From positions 70,682,001 through 70,742,000 of the forward strand of contig CM060733.1 of NCBI GenBank assembly GCA_030704615.1: a DNA stretch of 60,000 nucleotides, read 5' to 3'. The notes beneath the pieces are model-generated. The model was not told the DNA's origin. It searched no databases and worked only from the letters and a program-made list of their open reading frames with translations. The translations under genes and the position numbers were made by a program. The DNA comes from Takakia lepidozioides. Lineage: Eukaryota; Streptophyta; Takakiopsida; Takakiales; Takakiaceae. Shown one piece after another: positions 31,960 to 41,164 of the stretch; position 1 is the first letter of the stretch; each line of letters opens with the position of its first letter.

Positions 31960-33624
31960 CGACTACACTCGGTCCGGCTTCCCTATTTCCCAATTCTGCC
32001 TTATGCTTGAGTCGCAATTGGGCATTCGTGTTTCCAGTGTCCCTCTTTCTTGCAATAGTGGCATCTCGTGGTCCTCTTGTTCTCTGGGTTGATGTTCTCT
32101 ATCCCGTGGTGGATAGTCTTCTCGTGGCCTCTGGTAACGATTACCTGTGTTGTATCGTCGTGATCCATCCGATCTTCCCCGTCGGACTTGGACTTGGGGA
32201 ACCCCCACCTCTCATGTGTACCCACTCTTCTTGGTCCCTTGATTATAAATACAATGGCTGGTACTTTGATTGTTCATATGATAAATATCACAGTATTTGT
32301 CTTTCATATGGCATTCTGTTGCTAGGTGTCCTGCATCCTCGCACTTGTGACACCATGTTGCCTTTCTTGTCTCTTCGTTTCTAAAATTCTTAAGAGCCTT
32401 TGCTATCTTCTGGTCCAAGGTGGTTTTATCAATCACCTCCTTTTTCTTTGATTTGGGTTTCTCTTCATCATAGAGTCATCTTCTTCCAATGTGTCCTTGG
32501 AATCCTTGTTTCTGCTCTGGTGGAACCCAAGTTCCAACTTCTTTGTAGTTCCTACTGCTTTCACAAAAGTGTTGTTGGGTAAGACTGTAACCATGGTTAC
32601 GTACTCATGACAAAGTCCATTGACGAACCATGACTTCTGTAAGTCATCCCCTGGTGCTTGGTTTAACTTCCTAACCAGAGTTTTCATCCTCTCTAGGTAG
32701 TCAACTACCAATTCTTTCTTTTTTCTTCTCCATGATTCGTAATCCTGAAAAGATTTCAGATATGGATTTGTTGGACCGATACCTCTCTTGGAAGGCTGCT
32801 TTCATTTCATCCCCGGTTGCAAAATGATTGGCTGGGAATGTTGCCAACCATTCGATGCCTTTCCTGGCCATTGAACATGGAAACAATCGGATCTTTTCCT
32901 GATCCGTGGCTTCATTGTAAATAGTGCACATGTTCTCAAATTGATTAAGATGGATATCTGGATCAGATTTCCCATCATACAGAGGAAATGGTGGTCGGGT
33001 TTTGCTTGCTGCCAAAGCCATTGGTGCAATTGGTGCTGCAGGTCGTCCAAACTGAAATGGTCCAGCTGCTGTTGACAATGTTGGTGTTGGGATTGTCAAT
33101 ACTAGTGGCGTCACTGGTGTCTGTCTTCCAAAGAGAGATTTGAAGCTAGGAGGTCCTTGTCCCAAGGATAGCCGACTGCTAGCTGCTGTCCCAACTGAAC
33201 TAGTTAATGAATCTTTGAAGGCTTTGAGTGCTGTTCTGGTTACTTTTTCTGGAGAAGCGGTTTCACTTCTTTCTCCTTCTTCACTAAACAGATTCTCAAA
33301 TTTCTCCTCCAATAATTTAACAAAACCTCGATTTGGGCTTGTTACTGTGGAAGGTGCTTCAGATCTTTCTTTATGGTAACCATTCGTTGAGTGTATTACT
33401 TGCAGCTCCTCCTGATGTGGTATTCTCAATTTTTGGAGATCAGGTCTCCCAATCTTCTGGATTATCAGTGTGAGCTTGTCCTGATGTCTCTCCTTGAAGA
33501 ATAGAAGAATCTGTAGCTCTGGGAATTCTACTCTTAATCGAACTTCCTTTTCTGCTGCGTATCTTTCTAATCTTTTAGTCCTGTCTTGCTTAGCTTTTTC
33601 CCTATTTTCCTCATTCATTCCCAC
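31960..33624 (-). pseudogene. Gypsy Gag with zinc knuckles
   Basis: Capsid/nucleocapsid protein. From 33,624: a charged N-terminal region, then FPLYDGKSDPDIHLNQFENM, QEKIRLFPCSMARKGIEWLA and AAFQERY of the retrotransposon Gag fold. A frameshift near 32,705 leads to VVDYLERMKTLVRKLNQAPG and LQKSWFVNGL. Two intact CCHC knuckles (CHKCEDAGHLATEC, 32,350; CHYCKKEGHWKHEC, 32,060) flank a degenerate one in which a cysteine reads Tyr (YCDIYHMNNQSTSHC). The region 31,500-31,960 towards protease is frameshifted. Confidence 0.85.
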
Positions 33625-33844
33625 ATCATATATGGATTTCTTTTAATTTCCCTCTCCTAAGCCTTGGTATGTCAGTAAAGATAATTACAGTGGTCTCTAC
33701 CATTTCTTCAAGATTTCACCATCCTGCCAGAATCTGTAGCACGACTTAATCTTTCTTTACTGGTTGATCACCAATCTTTTAATAGGCACAATAATACCAT
33801 TTGTCCTTCTCAGTGTATCTAATTTGTAACAAGTCTTTGGGTAT

Positions 33845-34162
33845 CTAGTACTCTACTTTTTCTATGATTGTATGACAATATTCATAATTTGAACAGCCTT
33901 CATTGAAGACGTAACTAGTATAACGTACTTTTTTGATAGGCAATAGAGTAATCAATAAAGCTAAATGAGAAAGCCAAATCTCACTTACACTCCTACTTTC
34001 CCATGGTGCTCGTGCAATATTGATCACTCCTCCATTCAATCCCCATTTATCCTCTTCTTTCGCAAAGATCTTATGTTGTATTGCTACTGGTAAACCCTGA
34101 AACTTTTTCAGGAATGCTTTCCATTCCTTCGCTTCCACTAACTCGTTCTCTCGTGATTTCAA
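33845..34162 (-). other. Gypsy leader region with a short ORF before gag
   Basis: A minus-strand frame with ELVEAKEWKAFLKKFQGLPV lies between the primer-binding-like site and gag. The W/F-K-K-F-Q-G-LP pattern could be the start of Gag in another frame. I see no known domain. Remaining DNA 33,625-33,844 and 34,163-34,220 is untranslated leader. Confidence 0.35.
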
Positions 34163-34220
34163 GAAATCACTGAGTAGCCATCATTCCTTGAGTTCGCAGG
34201 AACTCAACATACCGTTAGTA

Positions 34221-34236
34221 CCCAGTATGGTCGCCA
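34221..34236 (-). other. Primer-binding-like site of the gypsy element
   Basis: On the element strand this reads TGGCGACCATACTGGG, starting 2 bp after the LTR end. TGG at the start fits the complement of a tRNA CCA end. Which tRNA is used was not determined. Confidence 0.6.
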
Positions 34237-34238
34237 AA

Positions 34239-34690
34239 TGTTAACCGCTGGTTCGTGACTTAGACGAAATGGGCCTTCATCGGTACAGTCCATTTCCCGA
34301 GGCACTTATCAGAGGTTGTCCGATAGTATGTCTACAGGACGATTACAGAGTAATCGTCAATGACCATGCAACACTCATGTTATGCAAATCAATATCCCTA
34401 TTACTGCTTAAGTCCTTGGACCGATCATAATCAGTATTTGATAATCAGTCAGTGATACCAGGAACTTAGGCGAAGCTGTATTGCTATAGCTGTGACTAAG
34501 TTCTGGTCAAGTACACAACAAGGCAATCTACTATGTGCAACGACATATAAGATCTATTCCAGAGATGATACACATTCTCACCATCTCACGTTCTCTCATA
34601 ATACATATTCTCTCTATCTCACAATCACTCTACACATAAGCACTTAGAGAAACATTGCTTTACGTCAAAGTCACCACGTCATAGCATAAA
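34239..34690 (-). repeat. 5' LTR of the gypsy element, outer part missing
   Basis: Starts at TGTTAACCGC next to the primer-binding-like site and matches the other LTR from 34,338 to 34,690. The rest of the LTR (about 490 bp, equivalent to 4,833-5,320) is absent; unrelated sequence with its own splice acceptor follows. The element is thus 5'-truncated, including its likely promoter end. Confidence 0.8.
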
Positions 34691-34711
34691 CTTTACTCTG
34701 TTTGTGCAGAT

Positions 34712-35805
34712 GAGATGGATGTTGGAATCAGAAGAATTGAGGCACATGCCCATGGCAGGAATGTCATTACCCATGTATCAAAACCTGCCCCCATTGGTTT
34801 TGTACACATGTTGTACCCAAATTGGGGTATGGAGTGGATAAACCCTAAGGGTTTGATAAAAGAAGCATTCTTGAAATTTGGACAGGCTGATCTGGCTTTG
34901 TTGATTGAGGAAATAATGTTTCAAGGATGGACATATCATAAGGAGAGTAGCACTTATTACTACTTGCCTGCGTAGGTTTTCCGTGACTTTAAATTCCTGT
35001 CGGGTTTGATTGAGTCACCTCCTTGCCTCTGCAATATTGCCAAGAGGTTCAATGCTTTATGTGATATGGATACACTGGCTGAATTTCAACTAACTGATTT
35101 AGCCCCCATACAACATGTTCATACTATGGATCTGGGCATCATAAGGCACCCCAAGCTAAGAGAACTCTTCAGCTTAGGTATGAACCATATCCCACTGAAA
35201 AGTACCCTGCTCAAAGATGTTGTTGCAGAAGGTATGTGATCTTCTTCATGTTAATTCTGCAGAGCCATGGGCAGTAGAGTGCTGTCTGTGGCTAAAAATA
35301 CCTGCTGGGACAGGTTGAAGAAAAAAGCCAGTATGACAAGGTTCAACTATTCTTATCATGAGAGAAACCCACTTGTCATGAGAGAAGCTCGTGATGAATT
35401 AGACTGGCTTCTTAAACACCTGTATATGTCTGGTCTTGATAAGGCTAACAACAATGTTTGTTTTCTATGTGTGAAGCACATCAGAACCCAAGCCTTAAAC
35501 GTAAAGATTTTAGACCATGTCTTCAAGATGATGTATGGTCATCACCCGACTCTGTTTTGGAAAGCCTCGTTGTTGAAGTGCCAGATATGATACCTGAAAT
35601 TCCCGTGACTTTTTGTAGTCTTCCCTACATGATGGGAATATACAAAAGGAGTTGCTATTCTATCAGCCATCAGCTATCAACCATCAACCATCAACCATCA
35701 GTATGACGTGGATGCGAGAACACTGGCCACATGGCAATCAATAATTTTTTCACGGGCTGCCCGTAAATTTGTGCTTGGATTCACTAGAGACATTAATGCA
35801 AAATG
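34712..35805 (+). pseudogene. Possible Penelope-like element reverse transcriptase, N-terminal region
   Basis: After a TTTGTGCAG acceptor, an open block runs from 34,712 with one in-frame TAG (34,973). It encodes PNWGMEWINPKGLIKEAFLK, then IIRHPKLRELFSLGMNHIPL. A 34-38-bp intron-like gap (GTATGTG...CTGCAGAG) joins it to KNTCWDRLKKKASMTRFNYS and LKHLYMSGLDKANNNVCFLC. The KLRELFSLGMNHIP block and the later DKANN block resemble the KGLxFIPTP and DKG regions preceding the RT core of Penelope-like elements; no RT catalytic motif or GIY-YIG domain is present. A last block near 35,705-35,800 (DVDARTLATWQSIIFSRAAR) may be the continuation. The assignment is tentative; an unrelated gene fragment is possible. 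A small (ATCAACC)n repeat lies at 35,660-35,700. Confidence 0.35.
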
Positions 35806-35827
35806 ATACGGTATTGTCCCGAAACAC

Positions 35828-36520
35828 CACCTTTGGTTACAGAAGGTGGAGACTGATCTGGAAAACAAAATATATTTCTGCGATCTACAACCTTAGCTTC
35901 TGAAAGTATAAACCTACAGTAGACATTGTCTGTTTAAAAACAAACACCATACATGTTATCAAATGATGTAGACACGCCAACACATCAAAAGGTTGACGAC
36001 AAAATTCTGGGGACACCACTTTCATTCGCCGAAGGTGGGCACAAAAAACAGAAGGTCTGGAGGTCCACAACATAATCTGGGGGAGACGACCTTCTTTTGT
36101 TGAAGGTAGGAAAAAGAATAAAAGGTCCAAGAAATAATTTGGGGACACCACCTTCGTCCGAAGAAGGTGGAAATAAAAATCAAAGATCCAATTTTTTTTT
36201 GAGGAGACTACCTTCGCCGAACGAAGATGGCCATAAAAATCAAAGATCCAAATTTGTTTTCGAATGAGACCACCTTCGTTCAACGAAGATAGGGAATAAA
36301 AGTCAAGGACCCAAAAACATTTTGATGGAAACTACCTTCGTTTAATGAAAATAGACATAAAAATCGAGGATCATAGACATTTTATACGGTGGACCACCTT
36401 CATTCGACGAAAATGGGCATAAAAATCCAAAATATTGCTCTGTGGAGACCATTTGCCGAAGGTGGGCATATAGATCAGTAGGTCTACGTCAATTTTGGGG
36501 CAGACCACCTTCGGTGAATG
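35828..36520. repeat. Array of CCACCTTCG palindromes, period about 60 bp
   Basis: About ten units, each with an imperfect palindrome (half-site ACCACCTTCGTT, mirror AACGAAGGTGGT) near 35,830, 36,016, 36,088, 36,149, 36,209, 36,270, 36,331, 36,394, 36,447 and 36,505. They are separated by AT-rich spacers that share words such as ATAAAAATCAAAGATCCAA. It resembles a subterminal array of a DNA transposon whose genes are not in view. Confidence 0.75.
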
Positions 36521-36569
36521 AGGACGTTGAAAACGTCTTCAAGAATTTATCATGGACGCCACCTCTGGT

Positions 36570-36720
36570 AAGAACAGGTACCTTGCATTTCTCCTCCACC
36601 CAGCTAAACCCTCTCTGTTCAGCACCTTTTTGAAACGCACAGCTAGAACTCGAAGAAGAGGCCGGGGGAGGATGTTGCAGTCACTTAGGGGAAAACGACT
36701 TAGGGAAACCATGGCAGGGT
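36570..36720 (+). repeat. Block shared with 24,010-24,115
   Basis: TTTCTCCTCCACCC-GCTAAACCC, CTCTCTG, and later CACTTAGGGGAAAA recur in the same order at 24,010-24,115 (TTTCTCCTCCACCC-TAAACCC, CTCTCTG, CACTTAGGGAAAAA). In both places the block neighbours a transposon palindrome array. It could be a conserved leader segment of two transposon families. Confidence 0.45.
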
Positions 36721-36769
36721 GCGAGTGGGGACGTGAAAAACAAAACCCACGCAAAGAGCTTTGATCCCA

Positions 36770-37095
36770 TGATGTCGCGGCAAGCAGACATGGCTCTCAC
36801 CAATACGCTACATGCACACATCTGAAATTATCCTGCAAAACTATGTATATAATTTCAACGTTTTTCAGCCCCCTTATATATACATAGTCGTATGTGGGGG
36901 TATTAAATTAACCCCCTTCTTTTCACGCACGTGATAGGTACAACTGACCTTGGTGCACCCCCCATGAATTCATCCTAAACATTCATTCATCCATTTATTT
37001 ATTAATTCAAACCAATTCATCCTGATCCTCATTCATCCTAATTCATCCTAAACATTCATTCATCCTAATTCATTCATTCATTCTGTCATTCATAT
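36770..37095. other. AT-rich DNA with degenerate ATTCATCC repeats
   Basis: From 36,960 the words ATTCATCC, ATTCATTC and TTCATCCTAA recur irregularly (36,966-37,085). No gene is seen. Confidence 0.5.
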
Positions 37096-37475
37096 AACTA
37101 CAAGAAGACACTTACTCTACCATTGTGGCATAATCCACACTAGAATAAAATAAGCCAAGTAACATTTCTCACACCATGTATAGTCAGCATGCCACATCAT
37201 ATAGTTGACCCCCATTGTGTGGATTAACTTACACTATATGGCTCATTCTCACACCAGTGTGAGATAAGCCTTGTACACTGTTCGACACCTTCTCGGTCAA
37301 CAACCGTTGACCACAGAAGGTGTGAGCTTGGTGTAGACTAGTCTACACAAAACGACTTTTCTTACATTGGCTCAATCTACACCATCTAAATTTTACAGGG
37401 GTGTCAAATTTTGTGTAAGAAAAGCCAGGTGTGAACTACCCTTGATGTAAAAAAAAGCTAGGATCTCTTGTAGTG
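37096..37475. mobile_element. CACTA-type MITE, about 380 bp
   Basis: The left end reads AACTACAAGAAGACAC and the right end, read inwards, CACTACAAGAGATCC, sharing ACTACAAGA, a common CACTA terminus. The interior holds its own palindromes: CTCACACCAGTGTGAG (37,229), GTCAACAACCGTTGAC (37,297) and GTGTAGACTAGTCTACAC (37,331). No matching 3-bp target duplication is visible and the first base of the left terminus deviates from CACT, so the ends are approximate. Confidence 0.5.
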
Positions 37476-37478
37476 CAG

Positions 37479-37738
37479 GATCCACCATCTCCTCATCTTG
37501 TACTTCATTCGCCTGTAACTCTTCGGCTATCAGTATCGGAGTTAATGGGCAAATCCCGCGTCAAGTCTGCAAGGTCCAAGATATCTAAGTGCAGCTGGGT
37601 TGAGTGCAATTCACCAACCTGTGACAAAGAAACAACGGCAGACTTGGAATCATCTCCTCATCATTTTCACAGTAGCAGGCTCGGATCCACCATCTCCTCA
37701 TCATATACTTCCTTCGCCTGTAACTCTTCGGCTTGATG
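37479..37738. repeat. Direct duplication of a 54-bp segment
   Basis: GATCCACCATCTCCTCATC, ACTTC-TTCGCCTGTAACTC and TTCGGCT occur at 37,479-37,532 and again at 37,685-37,737. The first copy abuts the MITE right end, so the duplication may reflect a local repair event. Minus-strand frames across it are too short to name. Confidence 0.6.
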
Positions 37739-37984
37739 ACTAGGAACCGTCCCCCATATAGCGGATTGTGGAGGGGCCCCATAAACAACTCCATGAATCT
37801 CACGTTGAGCATCAAAAAGGTTTTTGAATGCATTATGCACCGGAAAGGTCATGAGCTCGGACTCATCTGCTCAGAGAAAAATATATTTTAGTCATGAAAC
37901 AGGGTTCATTGACACGGGTACATTCATCGCTTCCGGTTGCACTGAATAAGGGTTACATAGGGTTACCGTTGTTTCTGTCGGGAT

Positions 37985-38630
37985 GGCGAAAGTCGGTAGC
38001 GACTATTTGCCTGTATGATGACAACAACTGAAAGATCAAAATGCAGTCGCTGCCGACTACTTCATTTCTGCGAAAATTTGAACTGTGGGGATTTTTTTTG
38101 AGGGTTGTCGGTACCGACATCTTCAAAATATAATCACATTTCCCGGCAGGACGACTAGATTGCGTCGGTATTTCTGTCTGAATCTGGAAAGTCGGCAACG
38201 ACTATTGGTAAAAACGATGACAATGACTGATGGATTGGAATGTAGTCGCTGTCAACTTCATCATTTTTGCAAAAACTTGCCCCAACAGATTGTTTCGGGG
38301 ACTTTTTTGGTGGTAGTCGGCACCGACCTTCATTTTTCCACGTGTACTGGAAACACTTTGGGATAGAATATTCGTCATTATTTCGCATAGAACGCGGATT
38401 TTTGTCAGGGCGTTGGCTTCATTTGGCGCATTCTCATAATGTAGTCGGCGCCGACTAAAATAATTTTCATATCTTATGCATAAATGTGTGGCATCAAGGG
38501 ACACAAATGTATCCTAGTCGGCACCGACTTGATGGAATTGGACAATTTAGAGGGATTTTTGGTTTTTAAAACTCACATCATCGATGATATTGGAAGTCAT
38601 TTCATTGTATGGTCAGCGCCGACCAAGCAT
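37985..38630. repeat. Array of TAGTCGG..CCGACTA palindromes
   Basis: Nine imperfect palindromes, near 37,990, 38,044, 38,105, 38,190, 38,242, 38,309, 38,441, 38,516 and 38,610, at spacings of about 50-130 bp. The clearest are GTAGTCGGCGCCGACTA (38,440) and CTAGTCGGCACCGACTT (38,515). The central CGGYRCCG is shared with the palindrome of the inner element. Confidence 0.8.
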
Positions 38631-38827
38631 AATTCGAGTTGCATTTGCAAAGAGGTAGAGTATCGCGGGGATAATTCACATCCAATTCCCAGCCTTGCAA
38701 GCAGATGTGAGGCTCCGCAACTCACTTCCTGCAAATCCAATTAGTAAATATGAAAGTGATGGATGAATGTATGTATGACGTGTAGCCCAACGATGAAAGT
38801 AGTATGGACGATGCGATGAAACTAGTA

Positions 38828-38945
38828 TGGATGACGTTCCCTAAACCCTAGCATCGTCCATGTCTCATCTGAAATTGAAATTTGAAAGTAGTATGGATGA
38901 CGTTTCCTAAACCCTAGCATTCATTCATCGTCCATATCTCATCCA
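38828..38945. repeat. Two direct repeats with telo-box words
   Basis: AGTATGGATGACGTT-CCTAAACCCTAGCAT followed by CATCGTCCAT-TCTCATC occurs twice (about 38,830-38,870 and 38,890-38,942). CTAAACCCTA is the telo-box word of plant promoters; here two copies lie about 0.4 kb upstream of the ParB-like gene fragment. Confidence 0.55.
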
Positions 38946-38962
38946 AAACTGTAATTTGAAAT

Positions 38963-39087
38963 ATTAATGGGCACATACCACGTTGGATGTGGTTGTGGGT
39001 TCAAACCACGGTCTGGTGTGTCATGAAGGTGTGGTGAAGTGACACCATAAGTTACGCTCCTTCGGGAGGCGTCATACTTTAATTTGA
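38963..39087 (+). mobile_element. tRNA-derived SINE, copy A
   Basis: Shares with 55,697-55,840 the order TAATGG-CACATACCAC, GTGGTTGTGGGTTCAAACC (B-box GGTTCAAACC), CGG-TGGTGTG, GTGACACCATAA and GGCGTCAT. The A-box part present in the other copy is truncated here. It ends in T/A-rich DNA (TTTAATTTGAAAT). Confidence 0.65.
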
Positions 39088-39285
39088 AATATAGTACTAG
39101 CCACGTGGCGGGAATGCAGGAAACCACATGCAGCAGGGCACGTGGCGAGGAAGCACGTTCGTAATCCTGTAGGCATTCGTTGCTGCTAACATAGGTGTCC
39201 GTTTTTCATCCCTTTTTGACTTCTCCAGTGTGTTCGGTGATCCGAATTCTCCTTTGCTGTTCCCGACTCTTCAGCTTCTTTTCCA

Positions 39286-40134
39286 TTGTCGAAGCAGCGG
39301 AAAGCCGTTTTCATGGTGCACATTGAGGAAGAAGATGACAACTTCGTGCTGCCCACGCAAACACAGAAGGTTCAGCGCAATCGCACGGTCGTCTCCCAAC
39401 AAGACAGCGAGGGTGGTGGAGGTAGACCTCCAAAGAGGACTGGGAAACTTCGAAAGAAATCCATGACTTCACAGGAAGCAGGGATGGTGTCCACAGCGGC
39501 CACCATGTCCGGGGAGCGCGTTCCTATTTCCCCCATTTCAGCAAGCGGTGCCTCACCAGGTCCAGCCACAAGCGCCCAGGGAGGTGGGAGCTCGAGTCTT
39601 GCCAGTATGTTGAAAATGACATGCGCAAGCAAGCCCTGTTGTCATTGACGACAAGTGTAATGAACCACACAATGAGCTCTATTCAGCACTTGCTCAAGAA
39701 TGGGGCTCCTCCATGGATTCCATTATGCAGGATGAAGCCCCTCCCGGCTGTGTGCATGGCTGAGCGCCCTGACATCAACAAGCTCAAGCTGTACTTTGAG
39801 GCAGATAGGTACAACGATGCTCTTGCATCAATGCTGCTTTCTACCAACGCGAGTACCAACGACGACGGTGGACAGAGCTAAGAGATTGAACATGCAGATC
39901 GCGATAAATGGTCTTTACATTGGCAAGCAGCGGATGCAACATTTGAGGAGGACATAAAGAACACAGAGTGGGAATTCCTCTCAAACATTGGTTGCACATC
40001 TACAACGAGAATCACAGGTGGTATGCCTGGATGGAGGTAATCTCCGAGCAGCATCCAGACGATGCGAGCTGGCACTACCGGGTGAATGCAAAAATTATGG
40101 ATGTGAGGAGTTCAGATCCCGGGCTCATTTGAAC
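39286..40134 (+). pseudogene. N-terminal fragment of a second ParB-like/methyltransferase gene
   Basis: Plus-strand blocks homologous to exon 2 of the gene at 47,123-52,228. A disordered N-terminal part (39,313: MVHIEEEDDNFVLPTQTQKV) leads to VIDDKCNEPHNELYSALAQE and, in another frame, INKLKLYFEADRYNDALASM (compare DVDKLKFAFREGYRLGSAAF in the other gene). After a gap it gives GIPLKHWLHIYNENHRWYAW and QHPDDASWHYRVNAKIMDV, matching the NHRLLAW...WHYMVECVILKV segment. It stops at 40,132, before any methyltransferase motif. Several frames are needed, so it is degenerate. It belongs to the outer element by position. The ParB/sulfiredoxin-fold assignment rests on the xNHRxxAW motif. Confidence 0.6.
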
Positions 40135-40272
40135 GTCGTGCAATGAATTGAATGAATGTGTGAGTTGAAGTTGCATTTCTGCTCACATGAGGTTGGGTTT
40201 TATATCCACATACGAGCGTTGCATTTGTGAAAACTGCATCACAATAGCTTGCAGACCAAGGATAAACAGTCA

Positions 40273-40290
40273 TAGTCGGGACCGACTATG
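40273..40290. repeat. Single TAGTCGG palindrome at the inner-element junction
   Basis: ATAGTCGGGACCGACTAT, a perfect palindrome, lies about 25 bp outside the left end of the inner element. Its counterpart TATAGTCGGAACTGACTATA lies at 54,601, about 35 bp outside the right end. Confidence 0.8.
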
Positions 40291-40313
40291 ACAGATTTCA
40301 TACAAGGGCAGTG

Positions 40314-40436
40314 CAGTGTAGGAGATTTACTATTTCATGAGCAGAAACCATGAGCCATGAGCCATGAGCCGCATGAGCCGCATGAGCGGTGAGCCGAAGT
40401 CTAAGATACGCGGATTTCATGAGCGGACTCCTCCAA
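40314..40436 (+). repeat. Left terminal block of the inner element (ATGAGCC repeats)
   Basis: TATTTCATGAGC followed by CATGAGCCATGAGCC, GCATGAGCCGCATGAGC and CATGAGCGG. An inverted counterpart lies at 54,478-54,566. Confidence 0.7.
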
Positions 40437-41160
40437 ATTTGGAAATGCGGCAGATTAAACAAGTATTAAAATAATAGTTTTTTATTTGACCTTGCCGTTT
40501 TTGGACGTTCCAGATCATGTAATGCGGCGAAGATATGTCGTCAGTAACAAGTCCGCTCATGGTTTTTTAGATCCGCTCATGGAAATAAGTGACCGTGCAA
40601 CGGGAAATCCAGTATACCACTGCAAAAGGACGTCGCATACTGGCCTGTATAGAGTATTCCGCGGTTTTACATGCCTTAACATTGGAATGAAGCTGACCCT
40701 TTTGCCGCGATTGAACCAATGGAGTCTGCACCAATACAGTCTGCAGTACTTCACAATTCTGTCTTCTTCGGGTATTCGGCGGGAAAGGTTTGCAACTGAA
40801 CTGGGAAATAGGGTGCCGCATTAGGGTTCGCACGTGCGAAATTTCGGAGCGGTTTGGTGTTGGCGAAGGCCGCCTCTGGGGTACCTACGACGATACTTGG
40901 AAATTCGGCGCCGCATTTCCTTGTCGGAGGTCGAATGAGGAAAGCAAGTTTTCGGAAAGCAGAAAAACATGAACCCTCCAACATACAAAAACATGCACAA
41001 CAAGTGAACGATATAGTAATATCTTAGTTCGAGCAAAACAGGTTACTGGTAGGCAAGACATATGTCGGACCTTTCTGTGGCCAGAGTCTGAGGTACTGGC
41101 AGCAGTACAGTTCTACTATCCGAAAAGGATGGGCGTACCATTGTATGTGGACCGCAAGCC
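40437..41160. other. Left interior of the inner element, non-coding
   Basis: Short frames only. Holds two degenerate copies of the element palindrome near 40,802 (GGAAATAGGGTGCCGCATTA) and 40,900 (GGAAATTCGGCGCCGCATTT, then CC). This is the 3' flank of the transposase gene. Confidence 0.5.
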
Positions 41161-41164
41161 AAGC

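Larger units (their letters stand above)
4482..34690 (-). mobile_element. Ty3/gypsy LTR retrotransposon, nested host of later insertions
   Basis: A minus-strand LTR retrotransposon spanning about 30 kb, of which some 19 kb are later insertions. Reading right to left: LTR (34,690-34,239), primer-binding-like site, gag with zinc knuckles, protease, reverse transcriptase, RNase H, H2C2 and integrase core, then an additional ORF downstream of pol, a polypurine tract and the other LTR (5,320-4,482). The two LTRs align over about 350 bp with about 27 differences by eye, mostly transitions, so the insertion is old. Both LTRs are truncated on their outer sides: the left copy lacks about 100 bp and the right copy lacks about 490 bp. 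No target duplication can therefore be read. Integrase is split by the CACTA element at 9,776-27,610, and the RNase H/H2C2 spacer by an insert at about 28,063-29,182. All coding regions carry frameshifts or stops. Confidence 0.9.

Noticed and set aside
35828-36520. Minisatellite of host origin
   Set aside because: The dyad symmetry of every unit and resemblance to the other transposon arrays favour a transposon subterminal array, although no coding gene is linked.
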